This document shows, in pieces, positions 52,037 through 61,615 of a DNA stretch of 64,000 nucleotides (within the stretch, counting starts at the first letter, position 1; every line of letters begins with the position of its first letter). Below the pieces are notes generated by a model. It saw only the letters and a list, made by a program, of their open reading frames with translations. It was not told the origin of the DNA and searched no databases. The DNA comes from Sphingomonadales bacterium (GTDB lineage Bacteria; Pseudomonadota; Alphaproteobacteria; Sphingomonadales; Sphingomonadaceae), in the NCBI GenBank assembly GCA_012032285.1, contig JAAURJ010000003.1:46434-110433 (forward strand), given 5' to 3'. Both the position numbers and the translations under genes were made by a program.

Positions 52037-53442
52037 ATGCAAGAGCAACAAAGCGGGGGCGAAACCAATTTCGCCTTCATCACCCTGATCGTCGGGGTCG
52101 CGACGATTGGCGGTTTTCTGTTCGGTTTTGACAGCGGTGTGATTAACGGCACCGTCGATGGCCTGAAAATCGCGTTTAATTCGGATAGTATCGGCACTGG
52201 TTTTAATGTCGCCTCTATGTTGCTGGGCTGCGCCGTGGGTGCCTTTGCAGCGGGGCGGCTGGCGGACCAATTTGGGCGGCGGATGATATTGCTGGCTTCA
52301 GCGATATTCTTCCTGATCAGCGCATGGGGTTCGGGCATTGCAGTATCATCGACCGAATTTATCATTTACCGCGTGATCGGCGGCTTTGCCGTTGGCGCGG
52401 CCAGTGTGCTCGCCCCTGTTTATGTCAGCGAAGTGACGCCGGCCAATATGCGCGGGCGGCTTTCGAGCATACAGCAGATTATGATCATCATCGGCCTTAC
52501 CGCCGCGTTTTTGTCCAATTATCTGCTCGCCGGGGTTGCCGGTTCGTCAACCAAAGAGTTTATGTGGGGTTATGAAGCTTGGCGCTGGATGTTCTGGATC
52601 GAAATTGCACCTGCGGCTTTATTCTTTGTCGCCTTGCTCTTCATTCCCGAAAGCCCCCGCTATCTGGTATTGAAAAACAGCATGACAAAGCACGTCAGGT
52701 GCTCACCCGGCTGTTCGGCGCAGCAGAGGCCGAACGCAAGGTGAAGGCGATTGAAGAGACGCTGGCTAGCGACCACCAGCCGCGCCTGTCGGATTTAATC
52801 GCACCCACAGGCGGCGTCCGCAAAATTGTTTGGGTCGGTATCGGCCTTGCGGTGTTCCAACAACTGGTCGGGATCAATGTTGTTTTCTATTATGGCGCGG
52901 TGCTTTGGCAGGCCGTGGGCTTTAGCGAAAATGACGCATTGGCGATTAATGTGTTAAGCGGTTCGCTTTCTATTGCCGCCTGTTTGATTGCGATTGCGGT
53001 GATCGACAAAATCGGGCGCAAGCCGCTTTTGATGATCGGTTCGGTCGGCATGACCATCACCTTGGGCGCGATGGCCATTGCCTTTTCTACCGGCAGTTTT
53101 GATGGTGAAAAACTGGTCCTGTCGGACAATGCCGGTTTGGTCGCATTGATCGCGGCCAATGCCTATGCGGCGCTGTTCAACCTGAGCTGGGGTCCGGTTA
53201 TGTGGGTGATGCTGGGCGAGATGTTCCCCAACCAGATCCGCGGATCGGGCCTTGCGGTCAGCGGCTTTGCGCAATGGGTGGCCAATTTCGGTATTACCAT
53301 GACTTTCCCGATCATGCTGACGTCGATCGGCCTGATGGGGGCCTATGGCTTTTATGCGATCAGTGCGCTGGTATCGGTGCTGTTTGTCGCCAAAATGGTC
53401 TATGAAACCAAAGGCCGTGAGCTGGAGGATATGGAGGGGTAA
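52037..53442 (+). CDS. Sugar:proton symporter, MFS sugar-porter family (frameshifted), probably xylose
   Basis: About 468 residues with 12 helices. Motifs: FGFDSGVINGT at helix 1, ADQFGRRMILL (sugar-porter), RVIGGFAVGAASVLAPVYVSE-type segment, PESPRYLVLK, and GRKPLLMIGS; sugar contacts QQLVGINVVFYYG are present. One A is missing from the A run at 52673-52677, splitting PESPRYLVLKK from QHDKARQVLTRLFGAAE. XylE-like. It is divergent from the xyl operon and shares its operator. Confidence 0.93.
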
Positions 53443-53473
53443 TCCTTCGCCCGCCCATAAGGCATCAAAAAAA

Positions 53474-53503
53474 GCCCGCAGGTCATCCGGCCTGCGGGTT
53501 TTT
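53474..53503. terminator. Strong intrinsic terminator after the sugar transporter
   Basis: CCCGCAGG (53475-53482) pairs with CCTGCGGG (53491-53498), preceded by seven A and followed by five T. It terminates the transporter transcript and, read on the other strand, could terminate the DUF952 gene. Confidence 0.85.
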
Positions 53504-53521
53504 CTATCCGCTACGGTAAAG

Positions 53522-53845
53522 CTATAGCTTTCGCACCGCCCGCACCGCCGCCATGGGCAGCGCCCGGTTATAAAGATGCGGGAATAACGCGCCGCCGCGC
53601 GATACCTCCCACCGCACATCGCCGTCCAGCATGGCAAGGTCTATCTCGGCAATCACAAGCCCGCTTTGCCCGGCAAAATGCTTGTCCAGCGTGCCCTGTA
53701 GCTGATCGGGCGCGGACAAATGGATATAGCCATCGGCCAAGTCCACCGGCGCACCTGCAAACACCCCGCCGCGTTCAAACGCCGTCCATTGCGGCGCGGT
53801 GAAGATTTTATACGCGGTGTCAGGGTGCGGCGCGGCCTGTGTCAT
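53522..53845 (-). CDS. DUF952 family protein
   Basis: 107 residues, MTQAAPHPDTAYKIFTAPQW. DUF952 marks are visible: AYKIF at the start, DGYIHLSAPDQLQGTLDKHF, and RWEVSRGGALFPHLYNRALP. A small cytosolic fold related to glutathione-S-transferase-like or gamma-glutamylcyclotransferase-like proteins has been proposed; no function is established. Confidence 0.85.
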   Translation of the reverse strand: MTQAAPHPDTAYKIFTAPQWTAFERGGVFAGAPVDLADGYIHLSAPDQLQGTLDKHFAGQSGLVIAEIDLAMLDGDVRWEVSRGGALFPHLYNRALPMAAVRAVRKL

Positions 53846-54027
53846 CGGCCTTTATTGGCAGGATCATCGAGGGGAAGGCAAGGAGATAATAGGGAGATAA
53901 TAAGGGGAAAATAGCGCGGGGGAACAGATTGCGTCCATCGCTTTCCCCCAAATTGCGTGCCCGCAATGTTCACGTCAAGGGGAAGCTTGGAATGTGCGAA
54001 CATCTTTACGGCTTTGTGTGAGGTTGT

Positions 54028-54320
54028 TTCGGTTCACGCGGGAGGACGCAGAGCTGCGGAGGATCATTGTGCGCAGCGCAGCGCCCTATCGCGGCTTTGT
54101 GGTTTGAGGACAGGCGGAAGCGGGAAGCAGGCGTCACCGGATAAACCCTTCCGCGCCCCCCGCGCGATCTCCGCGCCTCTGCGCGAAACAATATGCGGAG
54201 ATTGCCGGACAGGGGTGGGCGCTAATTAATATTGTGCCGCTGGAATTTAGGACACGCTTAGTACAAGATTTTTTTGGTTCACGCAGAGGACGCGGAGTAA
54301 CGCAGAGGCGCAGAGATAAT
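54028..54320. repeat. Direct and inverted copies of a CGCAGAG-type interspersed repeat
   Basis: Three copies lie in a gene-free stretch (53846-54331). Copy 1 (about 54028-54063) and copy 3 (about 54275-54316) both begin GGTTCACGC and contain GGACGC; copy 3 continues GCAGAGGCGCAGAG. An inverted copy (about 54163-54189) reads as GCGCAGAGGCGCGGAGA on the minus strand. The copy 1/inverted pair brackets about 165 bases, like a MITE or REPIN element. Similar CGCAGAGGCGCAGAG tracts occur in many sphingomonad genomes from memory. Confidence 0.6.
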
Positions 54321-54331
54321 TAAGTGCACTG

Positions 54332-55174
54332 TCACCGTAATTGGAATTTCTTTTGCGATTTTATGATATAAGCCCAGTCGATTGCTTGGACTCGGTTTTG
54401 AAACGGATTATAGCCAGCCGATATAGAAATAGAGTTTCCTAGTATTGCTCCGGCTGCTGCAGAGAGCCCTAAGGAATCAAAAAGCAAAGATACTAATGGC
54501 GACGGCATTTGCAACCCGATCGAGATTGGCTGCATTAGCCTTGAGATGCTGCTTTTTTGCAGCTCTCGTTCCAGAGTTTCTAAATTCGTTGTTAGTTCTG
54601 TTTGAACAGCATCCAAGATAGCAGGTTCATTTCGAGCCAAAGTAAGGCGTTCGGCGAAACGAGAAACGCCCAATCTAAGGGAATGTAAGGCATTTCTATT
54701 TTTTGCGTTGAATGCCAGTATTTTATCAATAGAAACGTCGCTGGTTGGGCACGGGAAACCTGAAAACAAATCTATAAATATGCAGTTGTATTCATCCTGT
54801 AGTTGTTTCGGAACTTCCGGCATTGAAGGATAGAAGGTTGACCATTTGGAACGATGGCTTGCTGGTAGGGATAGCAAACCATCTTCAATTTGAGCGACTG
54901 ACAGCAATCTGTTGCCTTCTACCATACCGTAGTTCATAAAATTATATTTGGCGAGGTGTCTTGTGGCAAATCTTCTGGAGACGAGGGCATCTGCTCCGAC
55001 CACGTCACCAAAATGTATCATCTGATTGCCGACAAGAAGTGCCCTGTCAAAATATAATGCGGCAAACCTCGCGGCGTTGTTGTCAAACTGGCTGCCTGAA
55101 CTAAAACTGCTGCCTTCTTGAAAAATCGGTGGGGGGATAACGATGCCACGATTAAATTGTTTTGCAACGGACAA
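54332..55174 (-). CDS. AT-rich hypothetical protein, possibly DUF6236-like
   Basis: 280 residues starting MSVAKQFNRGIVIPPPIFQE. No membrane helix; mostly helical, with segments such as FAALYFDRALLVGNQMIHFG near 38-57 and a C-terminal LPS/Ile/Ser-rich part around 220-250. The pattern of an early YFDRAL segment recalls DUF6236 proteins, but this is uncertain. Base composition is more AT-rich than nrdB beside it, and the repeat-rich spacer adjoins its 3' end, both suggesting acquisition. Its stop-to-repeat gap is only a few bases. Confidence 0.6.
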   Translation of the reverse strand: MSVAKQFNRGIVIPPPIFQEGSSFSSGSQFDNNAARFAALYFDRALLVGNQMIHFGDVVGADALVSRRFATRHLAKYNFMNYGMVEGNRLLSVAQIEDGLLSLPASHRSKWSTFYPSMPEVPKQLQDEYNCIFIDLFSGFPCPTSDVSIDKILAFNAKNRNALHSLRLGVSRFAERLTLARNEPAILDAVQTELTTNLETLERELQKSSISRLMQPISIGLQMPSPLVSLLFDSLGLSAAAGAILGNSISISAGYNPFQNRVQAIDWAYIIKSQKKFQLR

Positions 55175-55182
55175 TTTTAACT

Positions 55183-56232
55183 CTACTCCGCCGCGACCCC
55201 AGCCTGCTCAAACATATCTTCGCCCTCATCAATCGCCTCATCTTCGTTGGCGACCTTTTTCTTGCGTTTGTCGAATGCGCCCCATACTTCGCCCCAATTG
55301 CCGCGGGTGCTGGCTTTGCTGTATTCGGTGGCGCGGGTTTCGAAGAAATTGGCGTGCTCCACCCCGTTGATCAGCGGCGCGAGCCAGGGTAGCGGGTGAT
55401 CCTCCACCATATAAACGGGTTGCAGGCCCAGCCCTTGCAGGCGCCAATCGGCGATATAGCGGATATAGCGTTTAATCTCCTTCGCGGTCATGCCGGGCAC
55501 GGGGCCCATTTCAAACGCAAGGTCGATAAACCGGTCCTCCAGACGGACGACTTTTTGGCAGCAATCGATAATATCTTCCTTCACCGATTTGGTCAGGCAA
55601 TCGCGTTCCTTGGTAAAGGCGTGGAACAATTTGGTAATGCCTTCGCAGTGCAGGCTTTCGTCGCGGATCGACCATGATACGATCTGACCCATGCCCTTCA
55701 TCTTGTTAAAGCGCGGGAAATTCATCAGCATGGCAAAGCTGGCGAACAGCTGCACCCCTTCGGTAAAGCCGCCGAACATGGCGAGCGTGCGGGCAATATC
55801 CTCGTCGCTGTCGATGCCGAATTCGTCGAGATAATTCACCTTGTCGGCCATTTCCTCATATTCGAGGAAGGCCGAATATTCGCTTTCGGGCATACCGATG
55901 GTGTCGAGCAGGTGCGAATAAGCGGCAATGTGCACGGTTTCCATATTGCTGAACGCGGTCAGCATCATTTTGACCTCGGTGGGTTTGAATACCATGCCGT
56001 ATTTTTCGTGATAGCAATCCTGCACCTCGATATCGGCCTGTGTGAAGAAGCGGAAAATCTGGGTCAGCAAATTGCGTTCATGCTCGCTGATTTTCTGCGC
56101 CCAATCGCGGCAATCCTCGCCCAGCGGCACTTCTTCGGGCAGCCAGTGAATCTGTTGCTGCCGTTTCCACATGTCATAGGCCCATGGATATTCGAAAGGC
56201 TTATAGGTTTTACGTGCTTCTAACAGTGACAT
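55183..56232 (-). CDS. nrdB: Ribonucleotide reductase class Ia beta subunit
   Basis: A 349-residue di-iron protein that makes the tyrosyl radical. Metal-ligand motifs are present: DIEVQDCYHEK, EEYSAFLEYEEMADKVN-type helix (here SAFLEYEEMADKVNYLDEF) and SIRDESLHCEGITKL. The C-terminal acidic tail (EAIDEGEDMFEQAGV) docks on NrdA. It lies downstream of nrdA with a small ORF between. Confidence 0.96.
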   Translation of the reverse strand: MSLLEARKTYKPFEYPWAYDMWKRQQQIHWLPEEVPLGEDCRDWAQKISEHERNLLTQIFRFFTQADIEVQDCYHEKYGMVFKPTEVKMMLTAFSNMETVHIAAYSHLLDTIGMPESEYSAFLEYEEMADKVNYLDEFGIDSDEDIARTLAMFGGFTEGVQLFASFAMLMNFPRFNKMKGMGQIVSWSIRDESLHCEGITKLFHAFTKERDCLTKSVKEDIIDCCQKVVRLEDRFIDLAFEMGPVPGMTAKEIKRYIRYIADWRLQGLGLQPVYMVEDHPLPWLAPLINGVEHANFFETRATEYSKASTRGNWGEVWGAFDKRKKKVANEDEAIDEGEDMFEQAGVAAE

Positions 56233-56248
56233 TTACCAGTTCCTCTTT

Positions 56249-56464
56249 TTAAAACATCGCCGCAATGGCGCCGCAGGCGATTACGCCCATAATATTAACC
56301 GCCGCGATCAATCCAAATACCATTTTGCGGGTCGCCCGGTCCAATCCGCCTAGCGCCTTTTCGGCCGGGCCATTCAGTTTCAGGGCAAACCATGATCCTG
56401 TGACCACAAGCAAGGCAACAACCGCTGTCATCATGAATAAATGCGTGAACGAAAATGCGATCAT
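56249..56464 (-). CDS. 71-residue membrane protein between nrdA and nrdB
   Basis: MIAFSFTHLFMMTAVVALLV then a short charged loop (LKLNGPAEKALGGLDRATRK) and MVFGLIAAVNIMGVIACGAI, so two membrane helices connected by a basic loop. It sits 14 bases after nrdA and 16 bases before nrdB on the same strand, so it is co-transcribed with ribonucleotide reductase. I do not recognise the family; a link to nucleotide metabolism is only positional. Confidence 0.6.
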   Translation of the reverse strand: MIAFSFTHLFMMTAVVALLVVTGSWFALKLNGPAEKALGGLDRATRKMVFGLIAAVNIMGVIACGAIAAMF

Positions 56465-56478
56465 TTAATGGCAATCCC

Positions 56479-58539
56479 TCACTGACACGCAAGGCATTCG
56501 TCATAATCGGTGGTGCCCGCAGTGGTCATCAATTCGACCTTTTTGGGATCGAGCGTATTGTCCGCTTCGACGCCGCCAGAGTTGCTGGCCTCGGTATTAT
56601 CGCTGCCAGCAAAGCCCGCGCGCTGCATCGATTTACTGCGCAGATAATATAGCGATTTGACGCCCAGTTCCCATGCGCGGAAATGCAGCATCAACAGATC
56701 CCATTTTTCCACATCGGCGGGGATGAACAGGTTCAGCGATTGCGCCTGATCAATATAGGGCGTGCGGTCGGCGGCCAGTTCAATCAGCCAGCGCTGATCA
56801 ATTTCAAAGCTGGTTTTGAAGCTGTCTTTTTCCTCTGGCGACAGGAAGTCGAGATGCTGCACGCTGCCGCCTTTTTCAAGGATCGAATTCCAGACATTAT
56901 TGCTGTCTTTTGATTTTTCCTTGAGCAGTTTTTCCAGATAGGGGTTCTTCACAATGAAGCTGCCCGACAGGGTTTTGTGGGTGTAGATATTGGCCGGCAC
57001 CGGTTCGATACAGGCCGATGTGCCGCCGCAAATGATGGATATGGACGCGGTGGGCGCAATCGCCATTTTGCAAGAGAAGCGTTCCATCACGCCCTGATCG
57101 GCGGCATCGGGGCAGGGGGCACGTTCCTTCGCCAGCATCATCGATGCCTCATCCACCTGCGCCCGGATATGTTTGAAGATTTTCATGTTCCATGATTTGG
57201 CCAATGCGCTTTCAAAGCCCAGGCCGCGGGCCTGAAGGAAGCTGTGCAGCCCCATCACGCCCAAGCCGACACTGCGTTCACGGCTCGCCGAATAACGGGC
57301 GCGGGCCATTTCATCGGGCGCACGGTCAATAAAATCCTGAAGCACATTGTCGAGCATCCGCATGACATCTTCGATAAAGCCTTTTTCGCCGTTCCATTCG
57401 TCCCATTTTTCAAGGTTGAGCGAGGAGAGGCAACATACGGCGGTGCGGTCTTCACCCAAATGGTCGCGGCCCGTGGGCAATGTGATTTCGCTGCACAGAT
57501 TAGAGGTTGATACTTTCAGGCCCAAATCGCGGTGATGCTTGGGCATATTATTGTTCACTGTGTCGGAAAATACGATATAAGGTTCGCCCGTGGCCAGCCG
57601 GGTTTCGACCAGCTTTTGGAACAGGCTGCGGGCATCCACCTTGCCGCGCACTTCCCCGGTTTTGGGGGATTTAAGTTCAAATTCCGCGCCGTCACGCACC
57701 GCTTCCATAAACGCATCGGTCAACAGAACGCCGTGATGCAGGTTGAGCGCCTTGCGGTTGAAATCACCCGATGGCTTGCGGATTTCCAGAAATTCCTCGA
57801 TTTCCGGATGTGATACATCCAAATAGCAAGCGGCCGAACCGCGGCGCAGCGACCCCTGGCTGATCGCAAGCGTCAGGCTGTCCATCACGCGGACAAAAGG
57901 AATGATCCCGCTGGTTTTGCCGTTCAGGCCAACCGGTTCGCCAATGCCGCGCACGCTGCCCCAATAGGTACCGATGCCGCCGCCGCGCGATGCCAGCCAG
58001 ACATTTTCATTCCATGTGTTGACGATACCGTTCAAACTGTCATCAACGCTGTTGAGATAGCAGCTGATCGGAAGACCGCGTCCGGTGCCGCCGTTCGATA
58101 ATACCGGGGTGGCGGGCATGAACCAAAGGCGGCTGATATAATCATACAGCCGCTGGGCATGACCCTGATCATCGGCATAGGCATCGGCGACGCGGGCGAA
58201 CAGATCCTGATAATTTTCACCGGGCAGCAGATAGCGGTCCTGAAGCGTTTCCTTGCCAAATTCGGTCAGCAACACGTCGCGGTCTGTATCGGTCACGATT
58301 TTGAACCGGCGGGCATTGACCTTTTTGCTATCGTCTTTTTTCGCGGCTTTTTCAGGCGCAGCTGCACCTTGGGCCTGCTCGGCCCCTGCGGCGGCGATCA
58401 ACACGTCTGCTATCAAATGGCTTTGATCGGTTTGAGCGGCTGATTTGCTGCTGTTTTTTTCTTCTGTCATTAACATTTCGCTCACCCCATTGGCTCCTTC
58501 GCCCGGTCCGTTATCCCGTCCGCTATCTCTGAAATCCAT
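56479..58539 (-). CDS. nrdA: Ribonucleotide reductase class Ia alpha subunit
   Basis: 686 residues. An N-terminal low-complexity segment (about 1-75, Ala/Lys-rich) precedes the ATP-cone-less core: ATPVLSNGGTGRGLPISCYL (catalytic Cys), STSNLCSEITLP, the central Cys loop GSVRGIGEPVGL, and the C-terminal redox Cys pair in CLACQ. It reduces nucleoside diphosphates for DNA synthesis. The start is the furthest upstream Met; MTEEKNSS (24 residues in) is possible. Confidence 0.96.
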   Translation of the reverse strand: MDFRDSGRDNGPGEGANGVSEMLMTEEKNSSKSAAQTDQSHLIADVLIAAAGAEQAQGAAAPEKAAKKDDSKKVNARRFKIVTDTDRDVLLTEFGKETLQDRYLLPGENYQDLFARVADAYADDQGHAQRLYDYISRLWFMPATPVLSNGGTGRGLPISCYLNSVDDSLNGIVNTWNENVWLASRGGGIGTYWGSVRGIGEPVGLNGKTSGIIPFVRVMDSLTLAISQGSLRRGSAACYLDVSHPEIEEFLEIRKPSGDFNRKALNLHHGVLLTDAFMEAVRDGAEFELKSPKTGEVRGKVDARSLFQKLVETRLATGEPYIVFSDTVNNNMPKHHRDLGLKVSTSNLCSEITLPTGRDHLGEDRTAVCCLSSLNLEKWDEWNGEKGFIEDVMRMLDNVLQDFIDRAPDEMARARYSASRERSVGLGVMGLHSFLQARGLGFESALAKSWNMKIFKHIRAQVDEASMMLAKERAPCPDAADQGVMERFSCKMAIAPTASISIICGGTSACIEPVPANIYTHKTLSGSFIVKNPYLEKLLKEKSKDSNNVWNSILEKGGSVQHLDFLSPEEKDSFKTSFEIDQRWLIELAADRTPYIDQAQSLNLFIPADVEKWDLLMLHFRAWELGVKSLYYLRSKSMQRAGFAGSDNTEASNSGGVEADNTLDPKKVELMTTAGTTDYDECLACQ

Positions 58540-59164
58540 TGCTTACGCTCCCCTTTTGTCACCCATGACTGGCGGCGGATGTCCGGTATAGGGACCACGC
58601 TGCCTGACCCAATATGACAAGATGATGTTCTCATCTTGTTCGACTCGGAGTGCGAACACCCCTCATACCATATTTATGACCCCGGAAAGCACCAAAATTA
58701 TGTTTTCCCGAACTTATCAACGGGAATATTTTCCTGACTACAGAATCACATTCTGCAGCAGCGCAACACAATTTGTAGGTATGCCCCCTGTGGCCAACCG
58801 CTACCTATAGTGCCTCATTCATTTTGAAACGCAAGAGGGTAAATGGTTAATTCACCATTCGGTTCGTCTCTATTCTGATTCCGTTCGTCGCAGGTAAATT
58901 TATGCTGCGGTGCAGCGACGCGTGGAGTTTCTAGCACCAGCGCGATACGCAAGGGGGCAATCAGGCAAAAGCAGAAGTTTTTACAATTGCATCCATCAAT
59001 GGCCGTTAAGCCTTGCCCTGCCTACTAAATATAGGGGGTTGAACGCGGAACGCTTTTGACCGCCCCGTGCCGTAAATTTCCTGTGGAAAATTCAAATTCT
59101 GGACAAGGTCGCCGTGATTGATATGACGGGTTGTTACCGACTCCCCGCAATAAAAGGCCCCATC
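58540..59164. promoter_or_regulatory. Gene-free 625-base spacer between nrdA and fumarase, with a hairpin
   Basis: No gene is supported here. ACAAGATGA (58617-58625) and TCATCTTGT (58631-58639) make a perfect 9-bp inverted repeat, about 80 bases before the nrdA start. It could be an operator or attenuator for nrdA. The segment should also hold the fumarase promoter. No convincing NrdR box was found. Confidence 0.4.
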
Positions 59165-60684
59165 ATGACCGTCATCATCACCGAATCCGACCTGATCGAA
59201 AGCATTGCCGACGCGCTGCAATATATCAGCTATTATCATCCCATGGATTATATCCGCGCCTTGGGGGAGGCATATGAGGCAGAGCAAGGCCCGGCGGCAA
59301 AGGATGCGATTGCGCAGATTTTGACCAACAGCCGGATGTGCGCCGAAGGGCATAGGCCGATTTGTCAGGATACAGGCATCGTCAATGTCTTCATCAAATG
59401 GGGTATGGATTGCCAGCTAGATACCCGTTCGCGTTCCTTGCAGGATATTGTCGATGACGGCGTGCGCCGCGCTTATTTGCACCCGGAAAACAAGCTGCGG
59501 GCGAGTGTGCTAGCCGACCCGGCCTTCACCCGCCGTAATACCGGGGATAACACGCCGTCGGTGCTGTCGGTTGATATGGTGCCGGGCGACACGGTGAGCA
59601 TAGATGTTGCGGCGAAGGGCGGCGGCAGCGAGGCAAAGAGCAAGTTCAAAATGATGAACCCGTCGGATAATATCACCGAATGGGTAAAGGAAATGATCCC
59701 GCAAATGGGCGCGGGCTGGTGTCCGCCGGGAATGCTGGGCATTGGCATCGGCGGCACGGCAGAACATTCTATGCGGCTGGCCAAAGAAAGCCTGATGCAG
59801 CCGATCGACATGGGGCAGCTCAAAGCACGCGGGGCGAAAAATGATCTGGAACAGCTGCGCATCGACATATTTGACGCGGTCAATGCGATGGGCGTCGGGG
59901 CGCAGGGCTGGGCGGTCTGTCCACCATCCTTGATGTCAAAATCCTGGACTATCCCTGCCATGCCGCGAACAAGCCGGTGGCGATGATCCCCAATTGCGCC
60001 GCCACGCGCCATGCGCATTTTGTGCTGGACGGATCCGGCCCCGCCTATCTGGAACAGCCCGACCTGTCCCAATGGCCCAAGGTGGATTGGCAACCCGATG
60101 CCAGCGCCAAACGCGTGAATTTGGACACGCTCACGGCTCAGGAAGTGCAAAGCTGGCGTCAGGGCGACCGGCTGCTTTTGTCGGGTAAGATGCTTACGGG
60201 GCGCGATGCGGCGCATAAACGCATTGCCGATATGCTCGCCGCCGGCGAAGAACTGCCCGTCAGCTTCAAAGGCCGGATGATCTATTATGTCGGCCCGGTT
60301 GATCCTGTGGGCGCGGAAATTGTTGGTCCCGCCGGGCCAACGACGGCGACACGCATGGATAAGTTTATGGACATGATGCTCGATCAAGGCCTGCTTGGTT
60401 GCGTCGGAAAGGCGGAACGCGGCCCCATGGCGACGCAGGCCATTGCCAAGCATAAAAGCGCCTATCTGATGGCAGTCGGCGGCGCGGCCTATCTGGTCTC
60501 CCGCGCGATCAAGGGTAGCAAAGTGGTTGGCTTCGAAGACCTCGGCATGGAGGCGATTTACGAATTTGAGGTGCAGGATTTCCCGGTGACTGTCGCCGTC
60601 GATAGCGAAGGGCAGAATGTCCACACCCTCGCCCCCGCGCTTTGGGCAAAAAAGATCAGGGAAGAGGGGTTGTTGAAGGCGTGA
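59165..60684 (+). CDS. Fumarate hydratase class I (frameshifted)
   Basis: About 506 residues from MTVIITESDLIESIAD. The iron-sulfur class I enzyme interconverts fumarate and malate. Fe-S cysteines lie in ICQDTGIV and AGWCPPGMLG; the beta part has MIPNCAATRHAHF and GPTTATRMDKFM. One base is missing in the GGG at 59905-59907; restoring it joins AVNAMGVGAQG to LGGLSTILDVKIL. The upstream ATG 59114 has no ribosome site. Confidence 0.93.
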
Positions 60685-60820
60685 GCCGTTGAGGCTGTGT
60701 CAACATAGTCACCGCAAGTGATAGACTTGGTGGTTGCCGGTTTCTTTTGAAAGAGACCAGCAATGTCATACAACCCGCGCATATCAAATTCGCCTAAAAA
60801 GGGTGAAGAAGCCCAGCGGC

Positions 60821-61273
60821 TCAGAGAAAAGAGCCAAGATAATCGGCGAGCAAAATTTCGTTTGCGGTGAGAAACGGATTGACCACCCTAAGTCCTTCCA
60901 CTTCAAGCCCGTCCTGCATATCCTCACTTAACAGAATTGATGCACCCGCCCTTATGGCAACCATTATTATAAGAGCATCAAAATACTGGATTCGATATCT
61001 GTACGATGTTGTGCCGGCGCGAAGATAGTCCGACGGGAGTGCAGGGATGCAATTATAATTCCGGATCATGCGGTCCGCACGTTCCAGCGCAGCGGTGAAA
61101 GACGCTTGTTTCCGCATGCGACACACATTCAAATATTCGCCAACGACTGGAAGAGGTAAGATGGGATTTCCAGAACCGATCCTGAGCAAAATGTCGCAAG
61201 CAAGTTGATGACGTCCTTCTGCATCATCATCCGTAATCGCATAGATCAGGATGTTGGTATCAAGTGCGATCAA
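60821..61273 (-). CDS. VapC-type PIN-domain toxin
   Basis: 150 residues. The PIN acid residues are visible: MIALDTNILIYA (Asp 4), LPVVGEYLNV (Glu), IQYFDALIIMVA (Asp) and LLSEDMQDG. PIN toxins are ribonucleases that cut tRNA or mRNA. It overlaps the upstream antitoxin by four bases (ATGA). A C-terminal tail of about 16 residues (LTANEILLADYLGSFL) is longer than usual. Confidence 0.9.
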   Translation of the reverse strand: MIALDTNILIYAITDDDAEGRHQLACDILLRIGSGNPILPLPVVGEYLNVCRMRKQASFTAALERADRMIRNYNCIPALPSDYLRAGTTSYRYRIQYFDALIIMVAIRAGASILLSEDMQDGLEVEGLRVVNPFLTANEILLADYLGSFL

Positions 61274-61515
61274 CGCGCGGTACGCTCTTCATAGCTCGCT
61301 GCTCCACCGAGATAGGGAAGGCCACCTCTGAACAGGGCGATCATTTCTTCATATGCCGCGCGGTATTCAGCATCATCCATCCGGTTGACAGGTTTTGGGG
61401 ATAATGTCGCGATCACCTTTCCATTCTTGGTGATTTCAAGCACTTCCCCTGCCTCCACTTTAGCAAAAGCGGCAGAAGTGTTTTTGTTAAATTCCCTGAT
61501 CGACATAACGCCCAT
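61270..61515 (-). CDS. Phd/YefM-family antitoxin
   Basis: About 81 residues, MGVMSIREFNKNTSAAFAKV. The Phd-YefM DNA-binding fold is seen in IREFNKNTSAAFAKVEAGEV and ITKNGKVIATLSP. The C-terminal acid/Arg-rich part (AYEEMIALFRGG) binds the toxin. A weak AAGG ribosome site precedes MGVM; the upstream MKGCAM is also in frame. It autoregulates through the palindromes at 61534-61550. Confidence 0.88.
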   Translation of the reverse strand: MGVMSIREFNKNTSAAFAKVEAGEVLEITKNGKVIATLSPKPVNRMDDAEYRAAYEEMIALFRGGLPYLGGAASYEERTAR

Positions 61516-61533
61516 GGCGCACCCTTTCAAATT

Positions 61534-61550
61534 GTTGCAACTGTTGCAAC
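61534..61550. promoter_or_regulatory. Tandem palindromic operator of the toxin-antitoxin promoter
   Basis: Two copies of the self-complementary GTTGCAAC (61534-61541 and 61543-61550) are one base apart, 19 bases upstream of the antitoxin start. Tandem palindromes of this type bind antitoxin dimers, or antitoxin-toxin complexes, for cooperative repression. Confidence 0.65.
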
Positions 61551-61615
61551 ATAGGCTAATATCAGGACGGCGGCAAGATGGGCCGCACTATAAAAGGCAA
61601 CCGGGAGATGAAGAG

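Noticed and set aside
54028..54320. CRISPR array from CGCAGAG repeats
   Set aside because: Copies vary in length, spacing and orientation, and there are no uniform spacers or cas genes.
58540..59100. NrdR boxes upstream of nrdA
   Set aside because: ACACAATTTGTAGGT and CTACTAAATATAGG are only weak matches to the consensus, and a proper pair was not found.
60763..60870. 35-codon ORF (MSYNPRISNSPKKGEEAQRL...) after fumarase
   Set aside because: Could be the start of an insertion-sequence gene, but no transposase motif or terminal repeats were found, and it overlaps the toxin 3' end.
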